From positions 124,910 through 188,909 of the forward strand of contig NW_025064916.1 of NCBI RefSeq assembly GCF_019112545.1: a stretch of 64,000 nucleotides of DNA. Reading direction: 5' to 3'. The position numbers and the translations under genes were made by a program. The DNA comes from Guyanagaster necrorhizus. Taxonomy: Eukaryota > Basidiomycota > Agaricomycetes > Agaricales > Physalacriaceae. The first letter of the stretch is position 1, and each line of letters opens with the position of its first letter. Below the pieces are notes generated by a model, which saw nothing but the letters and a program-made list of their open reading frames with translations, did no database searches and was not told the origin of the DNA. Below are positions 23,607 through 36,800 of this stretch, piece after piece.

Positions 23607-25288
23607 TGTTAGACTCAAGTTGCATGTGATCAAACATATGATAAACTAGCATAGTTTCATATTTGAACCTTTGCACTAGAGTCTACTATTGTGTTTTATT
23701 AACCAAATGCCTCAAGACCTTTGCAAGATAGCTCAAGAATGAAATGAGATGAATAAACTTTAGCTCAAAGCTGAGGTTATACCAGTGAGAGCTATCCTAC
23801 TTATATACTACAGAGGTTTCAGCTATAAATATGGCTATCTACTGTGTCATTGTCTATTGTAATGTCCTTTGTCCTTGGACATTACTACTGTCTATAAAAA
23901 GTCCATTGTATGTCATTGAGCATCATTGTTGCATTGAAAGATAATGACTGATTAGGCTTGTTATGCTGACTAAGCCTATCTCATAGTCTTAAGCACTGGG
24001 TTAAGTGCTCTGACTAAGCATAAATAGAATATTAAGCTCAAATGACATGTGACCTAAACATATGATAAACTGACACTGCCTCATACTTTGGGCAATGATG
24101 TCAGAGTTTACTGAATGTATTATATGGCTCTATATTGCAAGGCCTTTAGATTGGCTCAAGATAAGATGGTGAAGAATAAAACTTTAGCTCAAAGCTGAGA
24201 ATACTACAGTGAGAGCTACACTACTTATATACTAGTCATCATCTGTTCTATAGATATAATTACCTAATTGTGCATCCTGGTATTATAGAGCATTTTGTCT
24301 AGTGTTGTTAAGCTATCTACAAAAGGGTATTATCTGTCATTGAGCAGTTACTATTATGTTGAAGAACAATGACTGACTAGACATTATGATAACTAAGTCT
24401 GGTCTTACAGTCCTAAACACTGATTAAGCACTCTGACTAAGCAAGAATAGAGGTCAGTCCCTCAAATAAAAGATAAAAATATAGAAAAATTATAACATTA
24501 CTCTCTTCTTAAAACCATCATCCCAATGGCTTAATTTAAGAATAAGTGTGGTCATTTCAGAGCAGATAACCTGCCTTTTTTCTTGTAAGATTTGTAAAGA
24601 TATTGACTATTAAGTTGGTCAATGCCTCTGGTCATATTCACATATTGCATCCTCAGCATCCATGTGTCATTTGTTGACTCATTAGTTTGACTCTAGTCTG
24701 TAGCCTTTCCAACTGACCAGATAGTTGACTATTGTTGTCATGCTGCTGCCTTTGGCTCTGATTTTTTATAATTTATGGTTTAAGATCTAGTCAATTTCAT
24801 AATGTTCTTTATCATTGATAAGGTCTGATGGTGGCAGTGGTGAACATTCCTGATTAGAGAATGCCAGTATAATGTAGGGTGTTAGTAATATCTCATTGAA
24901 GACATTATAGATTTTCCAGATGGCTGGGAGTTGCAATTTATAGGCAGAACTGCCCACTTTTGCTAATATAGAGAAGAGACCCATCTATTTGTTGGTGAGT
25001 TTTTATTTTAAGCATGAGAGGTGAAGGTTTGTTGTATCCAGCCAAATCTTATTATTGACTGCATATTTATAGGTGGCATGATAATGCTTGTCATACTGTT
25101 TCTTCATCATAGTAGCAGAATGATTGACTAGGTATTGTGATGACTAAGTCTAGTCCTATGGTTCTAAGCACTGGCTAAGCACTCTGACTAAGTAAAGATA
25201 GAGGTCAGTCTCTCAAATAAAAGATAAAAATGTGAAAAAATCATAACATAAGGGTTAATATAAAAAGGAAATTAAAAAAATCATAATA
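23607..25288 (-). repeat. Inner LTR of element E, split by element D
   Basis: Starts TGTTAG at 23607, runs to 24029, is interrupted by element D (24030-25248), and its last 40 bases are at 25249-25288, joined directly to the internal sequence of element E. No intact target duplication is seen at 23607; the five bases before it (aaaag) do not match those after 32887. Confidence 0.7.
24030..25248 (-). mobile_element. Truncated Gypsy element 'D' inside the LTR of E
   Basis: A full LTR (24030-24497) is followed by about 620 bp of internal sequence encoding the chromodomain end and integrase C-terminus (24787-24984: FSILAKVGSSAYKLQLP, WKIYNVFNEIL). This is joined to only the last ~130 bp of a second LTR (about 25118-25248). 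The bulk of gag-pol and most of the second LTR are deleted. Flanks tagaa (24025-24029) and taagg (25249-25253) could be a decayed 5-bp duplication. Confidence 0.7.
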
Positions 25289-28200
25289 TTATCCCCTCCT
25301 TAAGACTATTGTCCTGATAGCTTAATTTAGGGATAATTCATATTCATGTATAACATTGGCTGCAGACATTTATTTTTTATTTACCCATTGGTTGGATTCA
25401 GAATCATAGCTCTTTCAACTAATCAGATAATCTATAGTTGTCATTATACTCCCACTATAGGCATATACTTTGCAGAGTTTATAATTTAATATTTAATCAA
25501 TCTCATAATGTTCTTTATTGTTAATGAGATCAGGTGGAGGAGATGGAGGTTGTTTCTGATTGGGAAAAGTCAGAGTAATAAAGAGTGTTAAGAGTGATTC
25601 ATTAAAAACATCATGAATTTTTCAGATGAAAGAGAGCTATAGGCAGTAGGCTGAAGCACTGACCTTAGCAACAATGGAGAAAGATCCCATGTGCTTGTTG
25701 GCAAGCTTCTGTTTCAAGTGAGAGAGATGAAGGTTTGTAGTGTCAAGCCACACTTTGTCATTGATATTATAGGTCTACACAGAAGAATAATATTTGTCAT
25801 ATTGTTTCTTCATAGCAGTGGCCACCTTTTCAAGAGCAGTCCAAGTTTCATTGTAGATCTTGGCCATAGCAGAGGCAAAGTTGGAGGAGGCAGGTGTAGT
25901 AGTGTGAATACATTCAGTATGCATAATATTGGGGTTTCAGCCATAGTTAACAAAAAAAGAGGTTTTTCCAGTGGTTGAGTGGATGTGGTTATTGTGTTAG
26001 AAGGCTGCTAATGCAAGCCATTCTATTCAGTCATCCTGTTAATAGTTAATAAATAGTCAAAGATAATTTTCAACTTCTTGATTAACCTTCTCTATCTGAT
26101 TGTTTATCTAGAGATGATAGGCTGTTGAGAGATTTCATCAGATGTTAAGAAGTTTATACAAATCATCCAAGAACTTAGAGACAAATTGTGGCCTCTGGTC
26201 AGAGATGACCACTTGTGATATTCCATATTTTGCATACACCTCATCATATAGATTTTTTGCTCACTCTTCCAAGTTTAGCTCTATCAAGCATGTGACTGAG
26301 ATGATGGCCTTAAAGAAGTGATCAACTATGATAATGATGGCATTATATCTATTGCACTTGGATAGGCCTGTGATTATATCCACTGAAATATGGGTCTATG
26401 GGGATTTTGAGACCTCATTCAGATGAAATGATGCTGCTTGTGGTTATATTGACAACTCTCTCTGTTAGCAAATCTTGCATCATTTAATGTATCATTTGAC
26501 ATCTTGTTCTAGCTTAAATCATCAATATTCTTGAAGTACAAGCTCTTTGATTTTGATGATGCTCAGGTGTCCCACCATTGTATGATCATAGCAGATTATG
26601 ATAATTTCCTCCTGGAGTTGCTCATCATGTGGAATATAGATGTATCCATCATAATAGATTAGTCTGCTCTCTTTTGTCATTCTCTGTTTGTGGTTTAATA
26701 ATAGCACCATGTGTTGGTCCCATTTCTTGTTGTCTCTGGTGATGCTCTTGATCCATTCATGGATCTCTTTCTCTGTTGGCATAATCATAGCCCAGAAGTG
26801 CTTGAGCTTTAACATGATTACTCCCTTATTGTCCCTCCCTCCTTGGTCATGATCAGCTCATTGGCTAAGAAGATCCATCTTCTTGTTAGCTATTCCAGCT
26901 TTATAATGTAGTATGTATTCATACTGAGCTAATTCAGTAACCCAGTGAGCTTGTTATTGATTAAGTTTTTGCAGAGCATAGAAGTAGTAGAGGTTTTAGT
27001 GATCTGTCCATACCTCAAAGGTCTGAATGGCTCTGATTAAGTAATGTTGCCACTCCTTCAGGGTGAGCATGATCACAAGTAGTTCCTTGTCATATATTTC
27101 ATAGTTCTATTCAGTCATGATTAAAGCTTTGAAAAGAAATGTGACTGGTCTTCACTTCTCTTCTTGTTCTTAAGAGAGCACAGTGCCAATCACTCCTTCA
27201 CTTGAGTCTGCTTTGACTCAGAACTTCCCATCCTGTGTGGGAATTGTAAGGACTACATCTTTAGCAAGCTGCACCTTGAGGTCATTAAACACTGCTCATT
27301 GTGATAGTCTCTATGATCAGGATGCATTCCCAGTTAGTTGAGTCATGGGCTATATGATCCTACTATAGTCATGAATGAACTGCCAATAGAAGTTTGTGAA
27401 TCCTAAGAAGGATTGTAGTTCCTTCTTCTTTGTCAGTTCCAGCCACTCTGCTACTCCAGCAATCTTGATTGGATCCATATGCATGCTCTCTTTGCTGATT
27501 ATGACTCCAAGGTACTCTGTTTCAAATACTTTGAACTTGCATTTTTCAGCTTTGAGGAAGAGCTTGTGCTTTTGTATCAGTATGAGTACTTGTCATATAA
27601 GTTGGCAGTGTTCTATTCAGTTTTTAGACATGATAAGAATATTGTCCAGGTAAATTGTAACCTTTCCAGTGATGATAAGACCTTTGAAGATGTTGTTTAT
27701 CATCCATTGGAAGATTGTGGGTGAATTCATGAGTCCAAAGAACATTACTGTGAGTTCAAAAAGCTCTTGGTTTGTTCTGAATGCCATCTTCCATTCATCT
27801 CCCTCCTTGATCCACACATTGTTATACCCTCACCAGACATCCAGCTTTGTGTAATACTTGGCTCCTCATAGTTTATCCATCAGTTCAGAAATTAAAGAAG
27901 GAAGGTAATGATTCTTGATCATCATCTTGTTTAATTTTTGGTAATCTTGGACTGATCAAAGTTTGCTGTCCTTTTTTTTGATGAAAAAGAACAGTGATGC
28001 CATTGGTGACTTTGAGGGTCAGATCCACCTGCTGAAAAGGTTCTCATCCAGGAACTTGTCAAGTTTCTGTTGTTTGTGATTGCTTAGCAGATAGGTCTTA
28101 CAGTCAAGACTAGCATTAGCATTGGGAATGAGTTCAATTGTGTGATCCCACAGCTTGAGTTCCAGTAGTTCACTGAAACTTTCTTTGTCAAATAGATCAT

Positions 28201-28820
28201 GATAGTCTCATACCTATTCAGAGACCATTTTCTCAAACAACTCCTCCTCTTTTCTAGCATGAGCCTTAGCTGCTAATTATTAGCATGGTGTATGGCTCAT
28301 ACATGCTGTGCCTGTCATAAATCTACAGCAAGAATTATTTCTCTATCTTCCATCTTCTCATTTCATTGATCTTCTGGATCTTCATTAGATAATTTGAAGG
28401 GAATTTTTCAGCATTTGCACCACATGAAAATGATTCATCTGGTTTTTCAGTTAACAAATAGATTGTGGTATATGAGCCAGTCATAGCTGAGGAACACTTC
28501 TTTGGTTCCAAGGTCTATAATGGCTAGGTTAATTCATTCAGAATAATCACTGATGGTTAAATAGAGTTTAACAAACTTGATTATCAATCTGGCTTGATTT
28601 TTGGTTCCATCAGCATTATATACTGGTATAGAGACAGCCATAGCCCTTGTGGGAAGGTTGTGCTTGTTGATAAAAGCACAATTGATCAAGCTGCTGATAC
28701 AGCCACTGTCAATCATGGCAGTGACTGAGTGGATAGATCAATTGGTCAAGGTCTTGATTTGAGCCTTAGTGGTTAAGTCCTGCCCTAGAGTCTTTGTCCA
28801 TCAAACATACCTCCAGAGTC
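25289..28820 (-). pseudogene. Element E pol relic (chromodomain to protease)
   Basis: Minus-strand motifs from right to left: an intact protease loop IDSGCISSLIN (28534-28716), the protease second half, RT (27617-27817 contains FFGLMNSPTIFQWM and IYLDNILIMS, again Asn for the second Asp), connection and RNase H, the integrase zinc-binding region (26522-26815), the integrase core near 26,280-26,400 and a chromodomain remnant near 25,340-25,530. CpG-free, with stops and frame changes. Confidence 0.75.
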
Positions 28821-31800
28821 CCTGAAGTTTGTTGAGCCATTCTAAGACCTGGCATTGCTCAGCCTTCTTCATTCTTTCTATTATCTTGTTGATTACTTCT
28901 TCAGCTCTGGTCTTGTGTACTCAGTTTTTGAGCATGGCCTTGGCTTCTTCCTCTGTTTGTGTGTTCTTAATGGCTCTCCAGGTCCACTCAGTATCAAATG
29001 GTTTGAGCCACCTAGTGGGAGTCTCTTCTTCTGTTCAGCCTGTAGGTGGTTGAGTTTTTTTTTGGGGGGATTCTTTGGCAGTAGCAGTAATAGTCAATGC
29101 AGGTATATTTGAAGGCATGCATAATTTAGACATATTTGTACCTACAGAGGAGCTATTAGTCCATTCTGTGGCTATAGTTAATACTCTGCCCAGCCCTTTG
29201 GCTGATCTAGTGGAATCACTCACTGGTTGGCCCTGTATTTTATCTCTTCAACCTTCATTTCCACCCCAAGTGCTTCTTCTTCTCTTTGCAGCTCAATGAT
29301 CTGAGCTTGTATGCCTTCTTGGGTCTGCTTCTTCTTTAGACAATCCCATGATAAATATCCCTTCTATCTGCAATTGAAATATTTGGTCTCCTTTTTGAGG
29401 CAGTCAATGTCTATTGGTTTATCAGCCCTGGTGTATGTGGTACCAGTCCTGATCTTCTGTGTGCCATACAATAGTGTATTAGTTGTCAATAATCCTCCTG
29501 TTTTGGTGGTACTAGATTGGCTGCCAGTCTTCAAATTCAAAGCTGGTTGATTTGGCTTCCAGTACTCTTGTAGGTTGGACTGCTCCACCTTCTGCCTCTG
29601 TTTCTCTTTGTACATTTCAATAATGTGTTTCTTTCACTTGTCATACCCCTTCAGGATAAATTTGCCAATGTCTGAAATCATCTTGATGTAAGATGCTGAG
29701 GCCTCTCACTTGAGGGCTTTGACCATTCTTCTTTCATCAGCTGTGTCATTCTGAATACTAGCAAGTTTGGCAAGTCATTCCAACTTGTCAAAGTATTCTG
29801 TCACTGTCTTATCACCCATTCTGAATTTCTTGATTTTTGCTTTGTGTACTTTTTATACTATCAGATCAATAAATTTGTTGTTGAGCATTTATTTGAAGAC
29901 AAGCCACAAGGAAAATCAGTGATGCTGTCTCATGGTGGAATAGAAGTTTAAAGAGATTAGGATCCATCAGATCTTTGCTTTTTCCTTGAGATAAAATGCA
30001 GCAAAGGCTACTTTGTTCATATTGGCTTCTAAATAGACAATGTATACCTTAAAGTACTGCTCACAGTCAATCAAGAACCTGTTGATGTCATCTGATGCCT
30101 CTTTGAATGATCAGGGCTTGCAGAGTAGGTCTGGCTTATATTAGAGGACAGTAGCATTCTCAGAAAGAGAGCCCATTGGGTTGGAGTACTGATCATAAGA
30201 GGGTCACCACCACTTGGTTGGCAGGTCCAAGAATGAATGCAGTGAGTTGTCATTGGCAATAGGACTTCTGATAGAGGTGGCTTTTTTTCATATGATAACT
30301 CTATTTTGAATGGTAAATCCAAGTTTTACAGCTTTAGAGTCATCTTTGATGGGTTTCTTCTCTTTACTGCTTTCTTCAGCCTCATCTGGTGGTGGTTGCA
30401 CACTGAGAAGACAGCTATCCCTATCTGTCTATAGATTCTAAAAGCCAGTACTTCAGATCATCAGCTGTGGTTGGAATCATGATAGCTGGGTTGCTGAGGA
30501 GCAGACCAATGGAGTGGAATACAAGAATCAGCTAGTGGTAGTTCAGAAGAACAGTGCTGTGTATACAGCTCATTTTGAGGTCACAGATAGTGTCCACAGC
30601 ATCAGCTTGATGTCATATTTGGATATATACTCAGGCAGCTGGTTGAGCTGGTCTTCCAAATGCCTTCTGTTATAAACTGAAATTGCATATTTAGTGATGG
30701 CATACTGTAAGATATTCCATCTTTCAAGATCATCTGCTGAAATATACTTCTGTCCTAGAGATGACATCAATCAGGCATCATCCTGCCATAAAAATGCTGT
30801 ACCATCCTGATACAGCTCATTATACTCCTTCTCCTGCATCTGTTAAATCTCCTTCAGCAGAGCTTTTTTGTCTGTTTTCTCCCCTGTATATTCTCCAAGT
30901 TGTTTCCAATCAAGCAGGACACTATCTCCCATATCCTCCTTGTCATTCGCCTCATTTCTGCTATCCTCTTTGAGAAAGTCATTGTATAGGTCATAAGTAG
31001 ATAATGCCAGAAGTTTGATCATTGCTGGTGAACTAGTTGTCATTCTGAGTGCTGGATCTAAGATCATTGAATGGAGGAGGAGACCAGAAGGGAGTAGCTC
31101 CAATAGCTGGATCATCTCAGTAACTGCCTTGCACTCTCACCTCCTCCAAGTCTCAGCTATAGACATAAAAGTTTCTATAGAAATAGAGATTGAAAAAGAG
31201 TGCTGTAACTCTTTCTTTGAGAAATTGACAGAGACTCTGATCAAAGATGTAAGCATTAAGAGGAACTCAAATCCCATAGGCATTGAGAATGGAGTTAGTA
31301 TAGAAAGAGATTATGTCAGTATTGGCAATACTGACACTTCAAAGAGGAGAATCATTGCCCCTTCTTCAGGCTTTGTCAGCAGTGATTGCTTCAGCAGATT
31401 CTCTCTAGGGGTCAGTTTCTGATACAGTGGGGGTACTAGGTTCTCTGAATAGAAAACAGGTAAAATCAGTCTGGAGACCATACTAAGAGGAGTTCTTGGA
31501 ATCTCATGTGGCTGCCTCTAATTCTCACTGGTGTCACCAGTACTGAGTATCATAGAGCTCATCATAGTGTAAGGCCTCTTATCAGACCTGCTCAGCTTCT
31601 ACCCAGTCAAGACCCTGAAGAATCTCTCTTCCAGCTGTCTTGATTTCTTCTGCAGTGAAATCTCTAGCATCGTGCTTGAGCTAGTCAGTGACCATTGGTC
31701 TCCAGTACTCATCTGGACCTTTTAATCTAGGGTAGAAGTTGATATACTTAGATGGTGCTGGGCTGGACTCTAGAGTCATATAGAGAGAGCCATATTCAGA

Positions 31801-32416
31801 GTGTGTAGGTGAAATAGGTTCAGGTCTTAAAGCCACCCTAGTAGCATCAAGAGAGTCCTGAGCATGATTTCCAATGCTGTGCTCTGGAGAGGCAGTAGTG
31901 TTGGAGGGTGCATTATCAAAAAAGTTATGAGAGAGATTCTTATTCTTGTGGTTTGAGACTGAAGAGAACTCCAGCAGGACCCATGGGTTTCTGAAGCCCA
32001 TAAGCTGATGGTCCTAGTTTCATCAGTCTGTTCTAGCTGATCTGAAAGGATATTGGTGTCTCTTTTCTTTCTGAGAGTATCTCAAATTTAAGCTGCTAGA
32101 CCTGGCTTGGAGTATGGTTCTGGCTGTGGGCTGAAAGGAAGCTCTGGGAGATATTGAGATGCTGTAGAGAGAGAGGTCAGAGGTGACATTTTAAAGAATT
32201 CAGCAAATATATTGAAACTCTTAGTAGTGCCTGACTGCCCAAATGGTAATTGATTGGTGTCATCTACAGAGTTGGATGATCACCAATAAGCCTAACAGTG
32301 TTCTGATAATAGAGGCAAGGAGTTTAAAGAACTTATAGTCAAAATTAGAGGATGCTGTGTTGATGGATAACATTCAGTTTTCTCTATGCTATTGTGCATG
32401 AGGAAAAGAAAGTAGA
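28820..32416 (-). pseudogene. Element E (or E/C hybrid) gag relic
   Basis: Contains a knuckle near 29,335-29,390 (first Cys and His changed), the Gag core near 29,600-30,350, an acidic block near 30,843-31,115 and a first block near 31,681-32,001. It runs to the primer-binding region at 32417-32429. Because the right LTR pairs by target duplication with 16858, the right part of this gag may derive from element C by recombination. Confidence 0.6.
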
Positions 32417-32429
32417 AGCTTCAAGCTAA
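32417..32429 (-). promoter_or_regulatory. Element C/E primer-binding region
   Basis: AGCTTCAAGCTAA on the plus strand, one base inside the right LTR. Its complement pairs with all 13 bases of the segment at 17014-17026 in the left LTR and with 11 of 13 in the adjacent right LTR. This is the same self-priming arrangement as in elements A and B. Confidence 0.65.
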
Positions 32430-32430
32430 T

Positions 32431-32887
32431 TGTTAGATTTAAGTTGCATATGATCAAACACATGATAAACTAGCATGATTTCATGTTCAAACCTTTGCAC
32501 TAGAGTTCACTATTATGCTTTGTTGACCAAATGCCTCAAGGCCTTTGCAAGGTAGCTTGAGAATAAAATGAAATGAATAAACTTTAGCTCAAAGCTGGGA
32601 TTATACAGCAAGAGCTATCCTATTTATATACTGTTCATCCATTGAGATAAATATACTACTACTTATTATGTCTGTCCAAATCATTGTGCTCATTGTCTTT
32701 GAGCATTGATACTATCTACAAAAAGATTATTGTGCATCATCAAGTGTTATCATTGCATTGAAAGACAATGACAGATTTGGCTTGCTGTGATGACTAAGCC
32801 AGTTCCATGGTCCTAAGCACTGGTATAGGCACTCTGACTAAGTATAAATAGAGGTTAAAGTAAAGAGAAAAGAAAAAAGTTGTAACA
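32431..32887 (-). repeat. Composite element right LTR (5' in element sense)
   Basis: 457 bp, TGTTAG...AACA. Followed by actag (32888-32892), the partner of actgg before 16858. CpG-free. Confidence 0.85.
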
Positions 32888-32892
32888 ACTAG

Positions 32893-35780
32893 CTTATCTG
32901 ATATAACCCTCTAGTTAACTGGAAAACTGACTGTATCATGTTCATGTGATGTTGATGCTATAAAATCCTCTTTGAATTATCAGACAAGGATCCAAAAGAC
33001 TAATAGGATAAGAAAATAAAGAACAGAGAGACCATTCTTGCTGTCAATATAGAGCAAACTATATGTATTAAGACTATCCATTATGCCAATAACCTAGCTG
33101 CAAAAGCCAATATGAGAAAGAAAGAAAAGATGTTCAAGAAGATGGTATCTGAATGAGCCTGAGACTATCAGAATCTATTTAGTAAAGAAAGCTTCAATGA
33201 GCTACTAGAGCTAAAACTATAAGACCATGCAATTGAACTGATTCTAAATGCAAACACTAATCTAGACTATAAAATATATTCTCTTAGGAATCTAGAGCAG
33301 CAGAAACTCAATAAGTTCTTGGATGAGAATCTTTTTAGTGGATGAATCTGACTCTCTAAGTCCTCTATGGCCTCTCTCTTCTTCTTCATCAAAAAGAAGG
33401 ATAAAAAGCTCTGATCTGTCTAAGATTACCAGAAGCTGAATAAGATAACAATTAAAAATTATTACCCCCTTCTGCTTATCTCAGAACTCATAGACAAGTT
33501 GCATGAAGCATAATACTATACCAAGTTGAATATCAGATGGGAATATAATAACATAAAGATCAAGAAGAGTGACAAGTGGAAGGCAGCCTTCTGGACTAAT
33601 CACAGGTTATTTGAGCCAACAGTCATATTCTTCAGCCTCACTAATTCTCTCACCATCTTCCAGTGGATGATAAACAATATTTTCAAAGATCTCATCACTA
33701 CTGGGAAGGTTACAATCTATTTTGATAACATCCTCATCATATCTAAAGATCATAAAGAGCATCAACAACTAGTTAGACAAGTATTCAAATTAATGAGGAA
33801 ATACAGGCTTCTTCTCAAAGCAGAGAAATGTGAGTTTAAGATGTTAAAAATAGAATACCTCAGAGTAATCATCAGTGAAGAGAGCATTTGAATGGATCCA
33901 GTAAAGGTGGCTGAGGTAACAGAGTGGCTGGTGCTGACCAAAAAGAAGAAGCTACAGTCCTTTTTAGGATTCACAAACTTCTACTGTCAGTTTATATAAA
34001 ACTACAGCAAGATTGTATAATCCATGACACAATTGACTGGCAACACACTCTGAGGTTGAGAGCCATCTCAACAAGATGCATTTGATGACCTCAAGTGATG
34101 CCTTGCAGAGGATGTAGTCCTAGTAATCCCAATGCAAGAAGAAAAGTTTAAAGTGGAGGCAGATACAAGTAAAGAAGCAATTGACACAGTACTCTCTCAA
34201 GAGCAAGATGGGAGGTGGCAACTGGTAGCCTTCCTTTTCAAGGCATTAACTATCACCAAACACAATTATGAAATATATAACAAGGAGCTTCTAGTGATTA
34301 TACTAACTGAAGAGGAAATTCATGAATGAATCAGAAGTGCAATTAAAACACCAGTCAATGAGATCAGCATATAGCTCCATCTCTCAATCATGAGTGAGGA
34401 CTAACAAAAGATAAAGGACTTGTCTGCTATGATAGTTGCATATACATTCCATAGGATTATCCACTTCATGGTGATCTTATCACTACCTGCCATGATCATA
34501 CAACAGCTAGATATCCAGAAATTACAAAAACCAAAGAGTTAGTCTTATGAGAATACTGGTGGCCTAAGATAGAACAAGATATAGAGAAGTACATTAAGGA
34601 CTGCAAAACCTGTTAATAGATGAAGACCTCAATCCAGGCTTGGACAATGCCACTTTATCTCAATGAAGTGCTGACTACACCCTAGACTCACATCTCTGTC
34701 AATATGATTATCAACTTATCTAACTGTAATAGCTATAATGCAATCATCATCATAATTGATTGCTTCTTGAAGACTATCATTCTGATCACATGCTCAATAG
34801 AATTGACATCAGAAGGTTGGACAAAGATTCTCCATGATGAAGTCTACACAAAATATAGAATGCCACAGACTATTATCTCTGACTATAGACCACAATTCAT
34901 CTCCAAGTTTCTAGATGACTAGTACTGACTACTGAATATTTGTCACAATGCTTCTACCACATACCATTCACAGACTGACAGTCAAATAGAATGGGCAAAT
35001 CAGGAGATTAAAAAGTACCTCCATATGTTCATCAACTACTGACAGAATGATTGGACTGAATGGCTAGCTCTAGCTGCTTTTCAACACAATAACTGAGTTT
35101 ATTTGGCCATCAGAAAAACACTGTTTTTTACTAACTATGGATGCCATCCAAACATCACTCACACTGAATGTGCCTACACCATAACACCCACCTCTTTCAA
35201 ATTCACTATCACTATATCCAAAATCCATAACAAAACTTATACTGCCCTTAAAAAGGTAGTCACCTCTATAAAAAAACAGTACAACAAATATTGTTTCTCT
35301 GTCCATGAATATTCTATAAATGACAAGGTTTAGCTCAATATGACTAACCTTCACCTACTACACCCCAAACAAAAACTGGCTGACAAGCACACTGGTCTAT
35401 TTTCAGTCCTTGCTAAAGTCAGTGCATCCATATACAAACTTCATCTTCCTATTAGATGGAAGATTCATGATGTATTCAATGAATCTCTCCTCACTCCTTA
35501 TATTGCTCCCATATTCTCAAATCAAGAACACCTGCCACTGCCCAACCTAAAACTAATCAATGACAAAGAACACTATGAAGTCAATCAAGTTCTCAATCAT
35601 AAACTCTGCAAGATACAGGCATAAGGGAGGGAAACTCATATGACTGTGAATTATTTGGTCAACTAAAAGGGCTATAGTCCTGAATCTAACCAGTAGATCA
35701 ATGAATGTATATAAATGCAGCCAATGCTATATGAAATTATAAACTCTCTCTAAATTAATCCATTAGAACAATGATCTTAA
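32893..35780 (+). pseudogene. Element B pol relic (second part of protease to chromodomain)
   Basis: Resumes with NPLVNWKTD directly after the C/E target duplication. RT follows (33526-33891: WKAAFWTNHRLFEPTVIFF, then IYFDNILIIS with Asn for the second Asp), then RNase H remnants (34132-34329: VEADTSKEAIDTVLSQEQ), the integrase core (34704-34922: IIDCFLKTIILITCS), the integrase C-terminus (35103-35333) and a chromodomain remnant (about 35,565-35,690: HYEVNQVLNHKL then KGYSPESNQ). A purine tract at about 35781-35795 abuts the 3' LTR. Confidence 0.75.
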
Positions 35781-35798
35781 GGGAGAGAGAGAGGTAAT

Positions 35799-36254
35799 GT
35801 TATAATTTTTCCTTTTCTTTTCTTGATTAATCCCTATTTCTGCTTAGTCAGAGCATCTATACCAGCACTTAGAACTATGGGACAGACTTAGTCACAATAA
35901 TAGGCTGAGCCTGCCATTGTTCTCTGATGACAATAATGCTCTTTGATGATAGATAATACTCTTTTGTAGATAGTCATAATGCTCAAAGACAATGAGCACT
36001 ATAACCTAAAAACACACAATTAATAGAGATATACTTATCCTATAGACAAATAGTATATAAGTAGTGTAGCTCTCACTGTATATCCCCAGCTTCAAGCTAA
36101 AGTTTATTCTCTACCATTCTATCTTGAGCTGACTTGAATTGACCTTGAGATACAACACCACACAAGCATATAAGTGAACTTAGGCATGACTGTACAAACT
36201 TGGTATAATGCTCACTTATCATGTGTTTAGATCACATGTTGCTTGGGCTTAACA
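35799..36254 (+). repeat. Element B 3' LTR
   Basis: 456 bp, partner of 12451-12907. Followed by agtca at 36255-36259, identical to the bases before the 5' LTR. Confidence 0.9.
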
Positions 36255-36259
36255 AGTCA

Positions 36260-36800
36260 ACTCTTTGAAATCCAACCCAGTATAGATGGAAGCTCAGTCA
36301 ATCTCATATTTTGAATGAACATCCTCCAGAGGAGACATGATCTCACTATTGCTCAGTCTATGGATACACATAGGGCTCCCTTCTCTGATGTAAGTCTCAA
36401 TATTATCTTTATCCAGAATATTCTCTATTATTACTCCTTACTCATGGGTAAACATTGAATGCACCATAAATGCAATATGGAGTATATAAGCAACTGTTAG
36501 GTTTACTTGGAGAGTGCCATTCCTAGCTTGAAAATTGGTTGAAGCATTGTTAGTCTGATTCATGCATCTGTTTCTTCCAAAATTCTCTGGAAATTGACTC
36601 TCCTTTCCTCCACCAGATCAGTAGCAATCTGATATATTATGAATCAAATACTTCCATGCTTTACAGTCAGAATTGATACAGTATTTTCCAGTTGAAGACT
36701 TGGCATTTGGAGCAAGGAATAAGTCTGCCATTGATGAGCCTCTAGGCTCTGTGCACTCTGAAATTGTGGGCCTCAATAATTATTTTTGACTTCTGCCCTT
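36260..36800 (-). pseudogene. Minus-sense Copia gag relic, zinc-finger part (split by element B)
   Basis: The minus strand near 36,560-36,700 reads KYCINSDCKAWKYLIH then SDCY(stop)SGGGKESQFPENFG. This matches the CxNPxC...H...CYWPGGGKEGQFP layout I recognise from basidiomycete Copia Gag; the stop replaces Trp. It continues across element B into the protease at 12,450-12,180. Confidence 0.65.

Larger units (their letters stand above)
16858..32887 (-). mobile_element. Composite minus-sense Gypsy insertion 'C/E' inside element B
   Basis: The outer ends are an LTR at 16858-17318 and one at 32431-32887, flanked by actgg (16853-16857) and actag (32888-32892), a 5-bp duplication differing by one G-to-A change. 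Between them lie two internal regions in the same orientation, separated by one LTR (23607-24029 plus 25249-25288). The left internal region (17,319-23,606) lacks its primer-binding end; the right one (25,289-32,430) is complete. The simplest model is that element E inserted into gag of element C and then lost its own right end by recombination between the two gag copies. Confidence 0.8.
12451..36254 (+). mobile_element. Ty3/Gypsy chromovirus 'B', plus sense, split by nested insertions
   Basis: LTRs at 12451-12907 (457 bp) and 35799-36254 (456 bp) are flanked by identical agtca at 12446-12450 and 36255-36259. Gag and the first half of protease lie in 12,908-16,857. The coding sequence then breaks in the middle of the protease motif HDW, exactly where composite element C/E begins, and resumes at 32,893 with NPLVNWKT, RT, integrase and chromodomain. 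CpG is nearly absent and stops are frequent, many from Trp codons. It is older than C/E, which is inserted in it. Confidence 0.92.

Noticed and set aside
23607..32887. Element E as a simple element with its own two LTRs and TSD
   Set aside because: The bases flanking it (aaaag and actag) do not match, whereas actag matches actgg at 16853-16857, so the right LTR pairs with the outer left one.
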